Below are positions 7,859 to 15,910 of a stretch of DNA of 38,976 bases, piece by piece. Source of the stretch: Fidelibacterota bacterium (GTDB taxonomy: Bacteria > Fidelibacterota > Fidelibacteria > Fidelibacterales > Fidelibacteraceae); NCBI GenBank assembly GCA_030600775.1, contig JAUVLI010000002.1, forward strand, positions 1 to 38,976. Direction: 5' to 3'. The notes under the pieces were generated by a model, which did no database searches, had not been told where the DNA came from, and was given only the letters and a program-made list of their open reading frames with translations. Numbering within the stretch: the first letter of the stretch is position 1; each line of letters begins with the position of its first letter. The translations under genes and the position numbers were made by a program.

Positions 7859-9058
7859 ATGAATATAAAAAAAATCATTTTGGGATTATTTATACTATTA
7901 GTCAATTTTCATTTTGGAAACGCTTGTACTTCAGCTGTAATTTCCGGTAAAGCAACAATTGATGGTAGACCGATTTTATGGAAACATCGTGACACAGGAT
8001 CATTAGAAAATAAATTGATCTTTATTGAAGGCAAAAAATATGATTTAGTTGGTGTTGCAAATTCCGCTGACACCACTGGAAAGAACATTTGGATGGGAAG
8101 TAATGAAACAGGATTTAGCATAATGAACACTGCATCATATAATGTAAATACCGATACAACTTGTGAAGTGGAAGACGATCAAGAAGGAACATTTATGAGG
8201 GAAGCCTTGGAGACATGTTCGGATCTGTCAGATTTTGAAAAGCTTCTTCAGACAACAAGTGGTAAAAGGGGAGTGGCAGCTAATTTTGGTGTGATAGATG
8301 CAAATGGCGGTGCGGCTTACTACGAAACAGGATATTATTCTTATAAAAAATATGATGCAAATTTAAGTAAAGATGGGTATTTAATAAGAACGAATTTTTC
8401 GGTAAGTGGCGATGATGAAAACGGATTAGGAATAATTAGATATAAAACAACAACTGAATTATTTAAAAATGAATATTCACAAAATAAACTATCCGTTAAT
8501 TTTATTTTGAAAAGGGCAACTCGAAATTTGGAACATTCCTTGACAGGAAAAAATATTTTTGAAATGGAGCTTCCTGAAAATAATTTTGATACAACTTATG
8601 TTTATTTATCCGATTATGTTGTTAGAAGTTCAACTGCTTCGGTTATGATAATTCAAGGAGTTAAGAAAAATGAAGATCCAGAATTAACAACAATGTGGAC
8701 AATTCTCGGATGGCCGTTATTGACAGTTGTAACCCCTGTGTGGGTAACAGATGGCGATGATTTACCAAAAAATCTTATTTCTGTAAATAATAAAAATCCA
8801 TTCATAAATCAAAGTGTTTTAGATTTAAAAAACAATTGTTTTCCAATCAAATTAGGCAATGGATATAGATATTTAAATCTCTCCGTACTGATGAATGAAG
8901 AAAAAAATGGTTATATGCAAACAATAATTCCAAAGGAAAAAAAGATAATTGAAAAGGCAAATAATATGCTTAAAAAATGGCGGGAAAAGGGAATTAATAA
9001 AAAAGAATTAAAGAATTTCTATAAATGGTTAAATAAATATATTAGTGAAATTTATTAA
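7859..9058 (+). CDS. Secreted Ntn-hydrolase, linear amide C-N hydrolase / C45-like
   Basis: 399 residues from ATG 7859, chosen because AGAGGAAA lies just upstream and a typical signal peptide follows; a longer frame opens at 7814. The signal is expected to end at NA, exposing Cys23 in ACTSAVISGKAT, followed by GRPILWKHRD. In this superfamily (penicillin/choloylglycine acylases, acyltransferase C45, dipeptidase C69) such an N-terminal Cys is the catalytic nucleophile, and the downstream Arg/Asp support it. The motif NETGFSIMNTASYN fits the fold. The likely role is hydrolysis of an amide bond in an exported or periplasmic substrate; the substrate cannot be inferred. It stands alone between uvrA and the convergent yjbQ gene. 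Confidence 0.8.
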   Translation: MNIKKIILGLFILLVNFHFGNACTSAVISGKATIDGRPILWKHRDTGSLENKLIFIEGKKYDLVGVANSADTTGKNIWMGSNETGFSIMNTASYNVNTDTTCEVEDDQEGTFMREALETCSDLSDFEKLLQTTSGKRGVAANFGVIDANGGAAYYETGYYSYKKYDANLSKDGYLIRTNFSVSGDDENGLGIIRYKTTTELFKNEYSQNKLSVNFILKRATRNLEHSLTGKNIFEMELPENNFDTTYVYLSDYVVRSSTASVMIIQGVKKNEDPELTTMWTILGWPLLTVVTPVWVTDGDDLPKNLISVNNKNPFINQSVLDLKNNCFPIKLGNGYRYLNLSVLMNEEKNGYMQTIIPKEKKIIEKANNMLKKWREKGINKKELKNFYKWLNKYISEIY

Positions 9059-9463
9059 CTAATCAGAAATAATTTTTATATAATATTTCCTATGCCTCGG
9101 TCCGTCGAATTCACAAAAATAAATTGCTTGCCAAACGCCGAGAATTAATTTGTTATCTTCAAATATTAAAGAAATTGATGGACTAAAAATTGATGATTTG
9201 AGATGACTGTCACTATTTCCTTCCGAATGTAAATAGTTTGGATCATTCTTTGGAATTAATTTATTGATCTTATAATCGATATCTATTTTTACATCAGGAT
9301 CGGCGTTTTCATTTATCGTAATTCCGGCAGTTGTATGTGGCGTAAAAATTACAACAATACCATTATTGAATTTAGAATCATTAATTTCTTTTTGTATAAT
9401 ATTGGTTATATCTAATAGTTCAGTTCGTTTATTTGTAATAATTGATTTTTTTATTGTTTTCAT
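9059..9463 (-). CDS. yjbQ: YjbQ/UPF0047 family protein
   Basis: 134 residues, the usual family length. Conserved motifs include FTPHTTAGITINE, a SHLKSS segment, and GVWQAIYFCEFDGPRHR near the end, whose His and Arg residues line the putative active site in known structures. Members form trimers and some show weak thiamine-phosphate synthase activity, but the physiological role is unsettled. The stop codon abuts that of the C45-like gene on the other strand. A hairpin at 9475-9505 lies just upstream and separates it from the membrane cluster. No clear ribosome binding site precedes the start at 9463. Confidence 0.93.
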   Translation of the reverse strand: MKTIKKSIITNKRTELLDITNIIQKEINDSKFNNGIVVIFTPHTTAGITINENADPDVKIDIDYKINKLIPKNDPNYLHSEGNSDSHLKSSIFSPSISLIFEDNKLILGVWQAIYFCEFDGPRHRKYYIKIISD

Positions 9464-9474
9464 AATTTAAAAGA

Positions 9475-9505
9475 AAAAACTCCCAATGAAAATTGAGAGT
9501 TTTTA
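9475..9505 (-). terminator. Intrinsic terminator of the membrane-protein operon
   Basis: AAAACTC...GAGTTTT is an inverted repeat with an AAT-GAAA-ATT centre. Runs of A and T on both sides make it work on either strand. On the minus strand it lies right after the last gene of the 13243-9524 cluster. Confidence 0.75.
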
Positions 9506-9523
9506 TTTTAATAATTTAAAATT

Positions 9524-10348
9524 TTATTCAGTTACTTCTTCTGTTTTCTTGAGATTCAATATTAATAATGTTGCCACCATTGCAACTAATAATATTAGTG
9601 TAGCATAGCCATATTGTTTGTGAGAATATTCTATAAGTTTATTAAATCTTCCTATCAATAGTGAGATACGACCCATAACAGCAAAACCGAATGAAGCTCC
9701 GAAAGAAATCATCAAAAAGTGAATCCCAACTCGTGATATTTTTCCAAATATTCCTTTATGTTCAACTGAGAAGAAAAAGTAAAATAATCCTGTAACAGTT
9801 CCAACGATCAATACGAGGTTATTTATAACAGTACCTAAACTTTCACCCCAAAGTGGTAAAAGGGATCCGTGGATTTGAGCAATAACATTAGAACTCATAA
9901 AACCATAGATTCTAAGTCCAGCCGCCATTCCAACGACATAAGCAAGAGACCATCGACCTAGCCAATTAATACTCGGAATTAAACGAGCCAACATAAAAAG
10001 TCCAAGGAAGAAAGCAATTATATACCATAAATTTTGTTGCTGATCTCCTGGAATTCCATTTTCGGGAAACACATTGTGACTAAACCAATGAAGTCCGTTA
10101 TAGATTTTATACCAAAATTGGTTAAATTTTGATAATGTCGATTGATCGTCCACATATGGCCATAAACGACCAAATAAATTTGGCCATACTTGATTCCAAA
10201 ATGCGATCGTTCCCCAATATGCAGCGGAAACACCAACATAAATATGTTCCGCAACTTTATAAAATGGATTATCTTTATATAAATAACTTAAAATTGCTAA
10301 TGTTAAAAATACAGAAACCCATGCTCCAAATATATTACCGAATGACAT
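9524..10348 (-). CDS. Multi-pass membrane protein of the four-gene cluster
   Basis: 274 residues with about six to seven hydrophobic helices (first at residues 8-23, last at about 245-265) and a short acidic C-terminal tail KKTEEVTE. The loop between the first two membrane regions is rich in aromatic residues (AYWGTIAFWNQVWPNLFGRLWPY). I do not recognise a named family. The start is set by AGGAG about seven bases upstream. It is the last gene of a tight operon (9-bp gap to the preceding gene) and is followed by a terminator. It is probably an integral subunit of a complex with its three neighbours; this is inferred from arrangement only. Confidence 0.8.
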   Translation of the reverse strand: MSFGNIFGAWVSVFLTLAILSYLYKDNPFYKVAEHIYVGVSAAYWGTIAFWNQVWPNLFGRLWPYVDDQSTLSKFNQFWYKIYNGLHWFSHNVFPENGIPGDQQQNLWYIIAFFLGLFMLARLIPSINWLGRWSLAYVVGMAAGLRIYGFMSSNVIAQIHGSLLPLWGESLGTVINNLVLIVGTVTGLFYFFFSVEHKGIFGKISRVGIHFLMISFGASFGFAVMGRISLLIGRFNKLIEYSHKQYGYATLILLVAMVATLLILNLKKTEEVTE

Positions 10349-10357
10349 ATTTATCTC

Positions 10358-11212
10358 CTAATATTTTTTTTCTTTTTTACGTTTGACAAAGTAAGAAATA
10401 TTTCCAATAACAATAAATAATACAATTACGAGGTGAGCAATTGATTGAGCGTCCATTGATTTTCCAGCTTTTCCAATTACAGGATGAATATCGTTATTTA
10501 CAAGTAATTGTTCATATTCTGCTGCACCTGGCATTCCGGCTACAATTCCCTGCAATTGCCCGGATTTAACAAAAGGTAATATTTCATTTACTTGAATAGA
10601 AGTTACACCTGTGCTTGTTTTGATCTTTAAAGGGTCTGATGCATACTGAACCCATTCTTTTGAACCTGGATATCCAGCTGATAAACTAAAAATAAATCCA
10701 ATGTTTTTCAATGATTGAACTCCATCCATTAGTGGTATTTCCTTTATTTTTATTGCTCTGGAATCAACGGTAAAATTTGCAGGGAAACTACGAGTAATAC
10801 CTTTTATTACGGCTTCATTACCTGGACGATAACCAAGATTGCAATAATCAACGCCATATGTGAGATCAAATTCTTCAATTGCTACTTGTTGTAATGCTTG
10901 ACGTGCCATAAATAAACCATCTGGCCATAAACAAGTAATAATTACACGATTTCCTTTGGTAAATAAATGTCGCAAAACTGCTATTGCCATTGGGTGAATT
11001 TCAGGTTTTGTCGATGGACCATAATCAAATGATACAAGTACTTTTTCATTTTTTGGGATATTATCTACTGCATTAAATGCATCAATAGTTAAATTTGTTG
11101 GTTCTACAGGTAGTCCTAAAGGAAATATTAATGGTAGAAAAACGACAATTGCAATGATCAAAAAAATGTATCTTCTGTCTATACTGCCTAAATTTTCTAA
11201 AAATTTACTCAT
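10358..11212 (-). CDS. Bitopic membrane protein with soluble middle domain
   Basis: 284 residues. One membrane segment lies near the N-terminus (about 14-34) and one near the C-terminus (about 257-275, before a KRKKEKK tail), enclosing a soluble domain of about 220 residues. That domain contains KVLVSFDYGPSTKPEIHPMA, VIITCLWPDG and GIVAGMPGAAEYEQLL, and looks like an alternating alpha/beta fold. I cannot name the family and see no classical catalytic motif. It starts one base after the stop of the upstream gene, with its RBS inside that gene, so translation is likely coupled. Confidence 0.8.
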   Translation of the reverse strand: MSKFLENLGSIDRRYIFLIIAIVVFLPLIFPLGLPVEPTNLTIDAFNAVDNIPKNEKVLVSFDYGPSTKPEIHPMAIAVLRHLFTKGNRVIITCLWPDGLFMARQALQQVAIEEFDLTYGVDYCNLGYRPGNEAVIKGITRSFPANFTVDSRAIKIKEIPLMDGVQSLKNIGFIFSLSAGYPGSKEWVQYASDPLKIKTSTGVTSIQVNEILPFVKSGQLQGIVAGMPGAAEYEQLLVNNDIHPVIGKAGKSMDAQSIAHLVIVLFIVIGNISYFVKRKKEKKY

Positions 11213-11213
11213 T

Positions 11214-12119
11214 TTATTTCTCCCCTAAAAATGATTTTTCAATACCCAAAATAACTCGTAACGAAGTTCCTACAATTCCTAATCCGATTCCAATCATAAT
11301 TGCTCGTGCTCCGGCAGCATTTGGATATTGATAAATCCATTCTTGTAATATTTCTAAACGAAGGAAACTGAAAAACGATGTCTTAGGTATCCAATTAGTA
11401 ATAAATACTCCCAATGGAACTCTTCCAATCATAATAATTATTCCAGCTACCAATAAAATTGTTGCTTCCAAATTTCTGACTCTAAAAGCTCTGTAAGATG
11501 CACTGGCAACAAAAAAAGCTAACAATGCAAACATTGTTGCACTTAACGGAGTAAAAACATTTTTGAATATCCAAGCGAAATAAGTATTGTTTTGTTGCAA
11601 ATGTCCACCCCAGCTAACTTCTTTTACTTCAACAACAGCACCAACTGTTTCTAAACGATTTTTAAATCCAATTGCTTTATTTTGAGTATAGTATTGTTTT
11701 TTAATTTTTATACCGTCGCCAGTTTCAGGAATTGCATAAACGTTATTTGCAATTTTATTATCAATTTGTAATTCTTGAGAAAGTTCGTTTACAACAACAG
11801 TTGGATTATTGCCAACATCTTTTAACACAAGAAAATATCCGCCTTTTAGAATAAATCCAAAAGTAAGCGTAAGAAAAAATCCTAAGATAGCAGCCAAACT
11901 ATATTGCCAATTTCTTTTTCTATGAATCAATTTTGAACTTTGTATTTTTAATAGGTTTAATGCACCTAAGATCATTGCAAAACTTGCAATAATATCGAAC
12001 CATTGTGTTGCATGTATTTCAAATGCATCAAATGGACTGTGTGGAATAAACCAAGATGCCAACATCGTAACACCAACAACAAATACTATAGCTAAAGGTA
12101 TATATCTTTTTAAAAACAT
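11214..12119 (-). CDS. Membrane protein with central soluble insert
   Basis: 301 residues. Two or three membrane helices in the first 110 residues are followed by a soluble segment (about 118-180), then three to four more helices. The segment includes NKAIGFKNRLETVGAVVEVK, a helix-strand pattern reminiscent of the ribosomal L7/L12 C-terminal or ClpS-like fold; this is only a resemblance. The C-terminal helix reads ARAIMIGIGLGIVGTSLRV, glycine-rich and likely packed against partners. Family unnamed by me. GGAGATAAC precedes the ATG. Gaps of 8 bp upstream and 1 bp downstream place it in the middle of the operon. Confidence 0.8.
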   Translation of the reverse strand: MFLKRYIPLAIVFVVGVTMLASWFIPHSPFDAFEIHATQWFDIIASFAMILGALNLLKIQSSKLIHRKRNWQYSLAAILGFFLTLTFGFILKGGYFLVLKDVGNNPTVVVNELSQELQIDNKIANNVYAIPETGDGIKIKKQYYTQNKAIGFKNRLETVGAVVEVKEVSWGGHLQQNNTYFAWIFKNVFTPLSATMFALLAFFVASASYRAFRVRNLEATILLVAGIIIMIGRVPLGVFITNWIPKTSFFSFLRLEILQEWIYQYPNAAGARAIMIGIGLGIVGTSLRVILGIEKSFLGEK

Positions 12120-12127
12120 GTTATCTC

Positions 12128-13243
12128 CTATCCAATTTCAAATAATTTTTTAAAGAATTCTGCTCCGAATGACTCAAAAATGACTCCAACAACTATAATG
12201 ATCATTATTGCCGCTTTAACCATATCTTGTCCTTTTATTGAGCCCAATAATTTTGGATCTTGACTTAAATATGCACTTGCGGCAAAAAATTCTTCACCAA
12301 TAAGTGTGTAATCACAAGCGGTAATAAAAAATGGCAGTTGAGCTTGTGAACCGGTTCCGGCAATTTGAATGGCACCAATAGAGTTTCCTGTTTCGGCTAA
12401 GATCAGTGATTCGGCGTAAAATTTACCTTGCATAAATACTGCTGCCGGTTTCTCTCTTAACATAATTCCATTTACTCCAGCAGCATATGCAAATTGATCA
12501 TCTGTCAAATAGTGAACCATATCGGAATTAAATTGGTCAGGTCGCCCTTCACTCATATACGATTCTCTAACGATTTCTCTTCCTGCTTCCATAACAATAG
12601 AACGAGCTACCGGAACATTTAAATCTGTTTCATATCTCGCTGTCATTTTAGATACATGACCAAGAATAATTATTCCGGAAATTGTTTCTACTTGATCAAG
12701 ATCCATAATTCCGGGAATAAATAGAACGGATTTCCCCATTTCTGTTGCTCTTCCAACTGCTTCTTCAAAGGCTTTCAGACCGGCAATTGGACGCAAATAA
12801 ATTTCTTTTTTCTTTTTTGCTTTCTCAATATAAAATAAAATTAGAATAGATGTAACTAATAAAAATATAAATCTTGCAAGTCGAGATGTATTAAACCATT
12901 GTGCTTTTGTTATAAATGGCTCTGAAATTGCTTCTGCAATAACCTTCTCATTATCATCATAAGTTGTAACTTTTAATGAAGTTAAAATATCATTTTTAAT
13001 ATAAATTTTTGATGATAATTTGTCAATGCTCTTTAATTCTATCCATTGTAATTCATCACCTAATTTTTTAAATACTTTAAAATTAGTCGTATTATCAATC
13101 CCAGTAATGAGCATATTTACAAGTTGTCCCTCAGCTTCTGATTTATCTACTTCTACATTAATATTTATTTCGCTCCCAATGGCAAAATTAAATATCAACA
13201 TAAAAAGCAAAAATATTTTCAGCCATATTCCTCTATTTTTCAT
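12128..13243 (-). CDS. DUF6754-like membrane protein
   Basis: 371 residues from ATG 13243, chosen because GGAGGAC (13247-13253) sits directly before it; the frame opens upstream at TTG 13255. A signal segment (about 1-23) is followed by an Ig/FN3-like extracytoplasmic domain (to about 115), a membrane helix (ARFIFLLVTSILILFYI), and a conserved cytoplasmic domain. That domain has GKSVLFIPGIMDLDQV, GAIQIAGTGSQAQLPFFI, and ACDYTLIGEEFFAASAYLS. A last helix near the C-terminus (IMIIIVVGVIFESFGA) ends it. The conserved part matches my memory of DUF6754, which has no known function. It is the first gene of the four-gene cluster; an AT-rich 94-bp gap separates it from the small genes upstream. Confidence 0.75.
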   Translation of the reverse strand: MKNRGIWLKIFLLFMLIFNFAIGSEININVEVDKSEAEGQLVNMLITGIDNTTNFKVFKKLGDELQWIELKSIDKLSSKIYIKNDILTSLKVTTYDDNEKVIAEAISEPFITKAQWFNTSRLARFIFLLVTSILILFYIEKAKKKKEIYLRPIAGLKAFEEAVGRATEMGKSVLFIPGIMDLDQVETISGIIILGHVSKMTARYETDLNVPVARSIVMEAGREIVRESYMSEGRPDQFNSDMVHYLTDDQFAYAAGVNGIMLREKPAAVFMQGKFYAESLILAETGNSIGAIQIAGTGSQAQLPFFITACDYTLIGEEFFAASAYLSQDPKLLGSIKGQDMVKAAIMIIIVVGVIFESFGAEFFKKLFEIG

Positions 13244-13337
13244 TTTGTCCTCCAATTAAGTAGTCAAGTATACAAATTATTTTATTGTTATCTAATAAAA
13301 AAATTAAAAAAATAATATTTGGATTTTTCGTTTGAAA

Positions 13338-13643
13338 TTACTTCTTATTTTTCCCACTCTTCTTATCATTTTCCATTTTTTCAATTTCAAATAATATTTT
13401 TTCTATATTTTCTCTTTTTTCCAACATTTTGGTATATTTATAAAATTGACCTTTTGAAAAAAATGGTTCAATGAAAGGACCAAAAAAATTAAGAAATTGT
13501 GCTCCAATAAAATTTAGTGGCTTTGCAATATCCAAAAATAATATTGAGGGAACGGATAAATGTCTATCAACTATTTTTTTTGCTATTAATTTTATCAGCT
13601 CTTCTTCCTTATGATCATTATGTTCTTGAATTGACTTATTCAT
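13338..13643 (-). CDS. Small conserved-looking hypothetical protein
   Basis: 101 residues with no signal peptide. Charged ends flank a core HLSVPSILFLDIAKPLNFIGAQ followed by FFGPFIEPFF, probably an amphipathic or membrane-associated helix. The C-terminal part is a charged helix (MLEKRENIEKILFEIEKMEN). The family is not one I can name. Its ATG overlaps the stop of the upstream gene in an ATGA junction (13640-13643), so the two are co-translated. Its downstream neighbours are the four membrane-protein genes, which may belong to the same transcript. Confidence 0.65.
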   Translation of the reverse strand: MNKSIQEHNDHKEEELIKLIAKKIVDRHLSVPSILFLDIAKPLNFIGAQFLNFFGPFIEPFFSKGQFYKYTKMLEKRENIEKILFEIEKMENDKKSGKNKK

Positions 13644-14074
13644 TTTTCTACTTTACTTTTTACTATTTCAATTACTTTTTCATGATTATTATCAAATATC
13701 AAATTCCAAGCTCTATAATTATCTAATCGAGATGCGTTAAAAGTTGTATATAGCTTAAGCATTTTTTTATCATAATCAAATCTTTTGAAATATTCCCATT
13801 TCCGTTCTTTTTTTAAAGGTCCGTTTTCTATAATTATTTTTTTATCTGATAATATAAACTTCGTTGGGAAATAATAAGGTAATAAAACAAAAATAAAGAA
13901 AACCATTAAGATAATGGAAAAAAACAGGAAGTTGCCCATTAACATACCTGAATAAATTGAGACAATTAAAATAAAAATTCCAACTACTATTCCTTTTAAT
14001 AAATTTTTTTTTAATGGATAAATTTGCCATTGAAATAATGTTTGATCATCATAATTTATTTTTCCATTTTTCAT
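13640..14074 (-). CDS. Small two-helix membrane protein, PH-like tail
   Basis: 144 residues. Two adjacent membrane helices (about 28-45 and 50-68) are followed by a soluble tail starting PTKFILSDKKIIIENGPLKK and WEYFKRFDYD. The layout of a helical hairpin, then strands with a 'LSDKKIIIE' edge, resembles bacterial PH-domain (bPH) membrane proteins, but the match is weak. The ribosome binding site is poor. The 126-bp region upstream is shared with the divergently transcribed glgC gene and must hold the promoters of both. It overlaps the next gene by four bases. Confidence 0.65.
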   Translation of the reverse strand: MKNGKINYDDQTLFQWQIYPLKKNLLKGIVVGIFILIVSIYSGMLMGNFLFFSIILMVFFIFVLLPYYFPTKFILSDKKIIIENGPLKKERKWEYFKRFDYDKKMLKLYTTFNASRLDNYRAWNLIFDNNHEKVIEIVKSKVEK

Positions 14075-14141
14075 TACTATAATTTAGAAAATAATATTTG
14101 TAAAAAAAATAAAATTATTTATAAATTTAATGATATTATTT

Positions 14142-14170
14142 TTGGATATAACTAATACTTTTATTAATAT
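14142..14170 (+). promoter_or_regulatory. Possible promoter of the glgC-type gene
   Basis: TTGGAT (14142-14147), a 17-bp spacer and TAATAT (14165-14170) lie 31 bases before the start codon. The spacing is ideal, but the boxes are only partial matches in AT-rich DNA. Confidence 0.35.
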
Positions 14171-14200
14171 ATTAAAGAAACAAAAAAGGGAGGTAAGTAT

Positions 14201-15436
14201 ATGAGAAATGTAATGACACTTATTCTTGGAGGAGGACAAGGAACACGATTGGCTCCTTTAACAATTGTGAGAGCAAAGCCAGCAGTGCCAATTGGTGGGA
14301 AATATCGGCTTATTGATATTCCAATAAGTAATTGTATAAATTCTGACATAAGAAAAATTTATATATTAACTCAATTTAATAGTGAGTCATTACATAGGCA
14401 TATAAATCAAGCATACAGATTTGATCAATTTACAAACGGTTTTCTGGAAATTCTTGCAGCTTCTCAAACTTTAGATAATTTAGGATGGTATCAGGGAACT
14501 GCTGATGCTGTAAGACATAATATTCATCATTTTGAATCTTATGGTTTTGATCAGTATTTGATTCTTGCCGGTGATCATTTGTATAGAATGAATTATAAAA
14601 ATTTTGTTCAACAACACAGAGATAAAAAATCAGATATTACAGTTTCTGTAAAACCAGTGACTCGAGAAGAAGCGAAAGCGTTTGGTATTTTGAAAGTTGA
14701 TAATAATGGAAGAATAATTGATTTTGCAGAAAAACCTAAAAAAAATGAAGTATTAGATAAAATGGAAAGTGATACAGGTATTCCGGAAAAACCATTTTGG
14801 GGATCAATGGGAATATATGTATTTGATAAAGATATTCTGTCTTTGCAATTAAAAAATATAAAAGAAGATGATTTCGGTGGTAACATTATTCCAGGTTCCA
14901 TAAAAGATTTTAAAGTAGATGCTTATTTTTTTGATGGATATTGGGAAGATATTGGTACAATAGGTACATTTTATCAAGCAAATTTAGCTTTGACAGATAT
15001 GACGCCACCTTTTAAATTTAATGATCATTCATTTCCTATTTACACGCATGCAAGAATGTTGCAAGGATCTCGCATAGGTAATACTAAAATATTTCATTCC
15101 ATAATAAATGATGGTTGTTTCATTGGGGCAGAATCTATAACAAACTCAATTGTTGGCATTAGAAGTGTTGTCGGTGACAATAGTATAATTAGTGATAGCA
15201 TTATCATGGGGAATGATTTTTTTAGCGATAAAAAGTGTGATGAAATATATTTAGGAATAGGTAGAAATTGTAAGATCAAAAAGGCTATTATTGACAAAAA
15301 TGCTTATATTGGAGACAATGTGCAAATTATTAATAAAGATAATAAAGAATTTGAAGAAGCAGAAAATTATTGGATACGAGATGGGATCGTGGTTATTAAA
15401 AAAGGTGCAGTAATTTCGAATGGTACAATAATATAA
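14201..15436 (+). CDS. glgC: Glucose-1-phosphate adenylyltransferase
   Basis: 411 residues, normal for GlgC, which makes ADP-glucose from glucose-1-phosphate and ATP for glycogen synthesis. The nucleotide-binding start reads [15 protein letters not shown] with [20 protein letters not shown]. Further markers are [23 protein letters not shown], the FAEKPK motif, and [11 protein letters not shown]. The C-terminal third is a left-handed beta-helix with hexapeptide-type repeats ([19 protein letters not shown]). A strong GGGAGG precedes ATG 14201. No other glycogen genes are nearby. The next reading frame is a decayed fragment, so the gene appears to be its own transcription unit. Confidence 0.93.
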   Translation: MRNVMTLILGGGQGTRLAPLTIVRAKPAVPIGGKYRLIDIPISNCINSDIRKIYILTQFNSESLHRHINQAYRFDQFTNGFLEILAASQTLDNLGWYQGTADAVRHNIHHFESYGFDQYLILAGDHLYRMNYKNFVQQHRDKKSDITVSVKPVTREEAKAFGILKVDNNGRIIDFAEKPKKNEVLDKMESDTGIPEKPFWGSMGIYVFDKDILSLQLKNIKEDDFGGNIIPGSIKDFKVDAYFFDGYWEDIGTIGTFYQANLALTDMTPPFKFNDHSFPIYTHARMLQGSRIGNTKIFHSIINDGCFIGAESITNSIVGIRSVVGDNSIISDSIIMGNDFFSDKKCDEIYLGIGRNCKIKKAIIDKNAYIGDNVQIINKDNKEFEEAENYWIRDGIVVIKKGAVISNGTII

Positions 15437-15449
15437 ATTTAGAGAAAGA

Positions 15450-15820
15450 GTGAAAGGAAACAAAAAAGCAATTAGCAGAAAAATTTCAGAATTTGCTGTA
15501 AATCTTAAATATGGATATTTGCCTGATAATGTTGTTGAGCAAACGGAACGATTTTTGTATGATTCTATAAAATGCGCTTTTGGAAATATGGGCACGAAAG
15601 ATGTAAATATTTTTGAAGAATATTTAGAATATCCAAAAGAAGATCCTCGCGAACCGATGAATATAAAAGATTTGAGAATAAAATTTAATTCATTGATAAA
15701 TAATAATATAAAAAAAATAGGATAAAAGAGCTTGAAAATGCGATTTTTAGCTGTGAAAAGTATAATTATGTTAATAATTTTATGGGAAAACTGATTATTT
15801 TAAAAAAAAATAAAAAATAA
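15450..15820 (+). pseudogene. MmgE/PrpD family remnant with internal deletion
   Basis: The first part begins KKAISRKISEFAVNLKYGYL and continues PDNVVEQTERFLYDSIKCAFG, which matches the N-terminus of MmgE/PrpD proteins (2-methylcitrate dehydratase type, normally 450-500 residues). After GTKDVN the sequence jumps to a C-terminal-type stretch, YPKEDPREPMNIKDLRIKF. The frame stops at 15725, but another frame (from 15722) continues as IKELENAIFSCEKYN and stops at 15818-15820, a plausible PrpD tail. So more than three quarters of the gene is missing, and a further shift lies near an A8 run. It is a dead gene rather than a small protein. The substrate of the ancestor cannot be told. Confidence 0.65.
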
Positions 15821-15821
15821 C

Positions 15822-15850
15822 TTGCATGTAAATATTTAAATGATTAACAT
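15822..15850 (+). promoter_or_regulatory. Possible promoter of the outer-membrane protein gene
   Basis: TTGCAT (15822-15827), a 17-bp spacer and TAACAT (15845-15850) begin two bases after the PrpD remnant ends and 61 bases before the ATG at 15911. The match is moderate. Confidence 0.35.
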
Positions 15851-15910
15851 ATTAAAGATTTGAAAAATAAAGGTATTTTTTAATTAGAAAAAACATTAGG
15901 AGGATTAAAC

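Noticed and set aside
7909-8130. Minus-strand frame inside the C45-like gene
   Set aside because: It is a shadow frame with no ribosome binding site, and the plus-strand gene has clear catalytic motifs.
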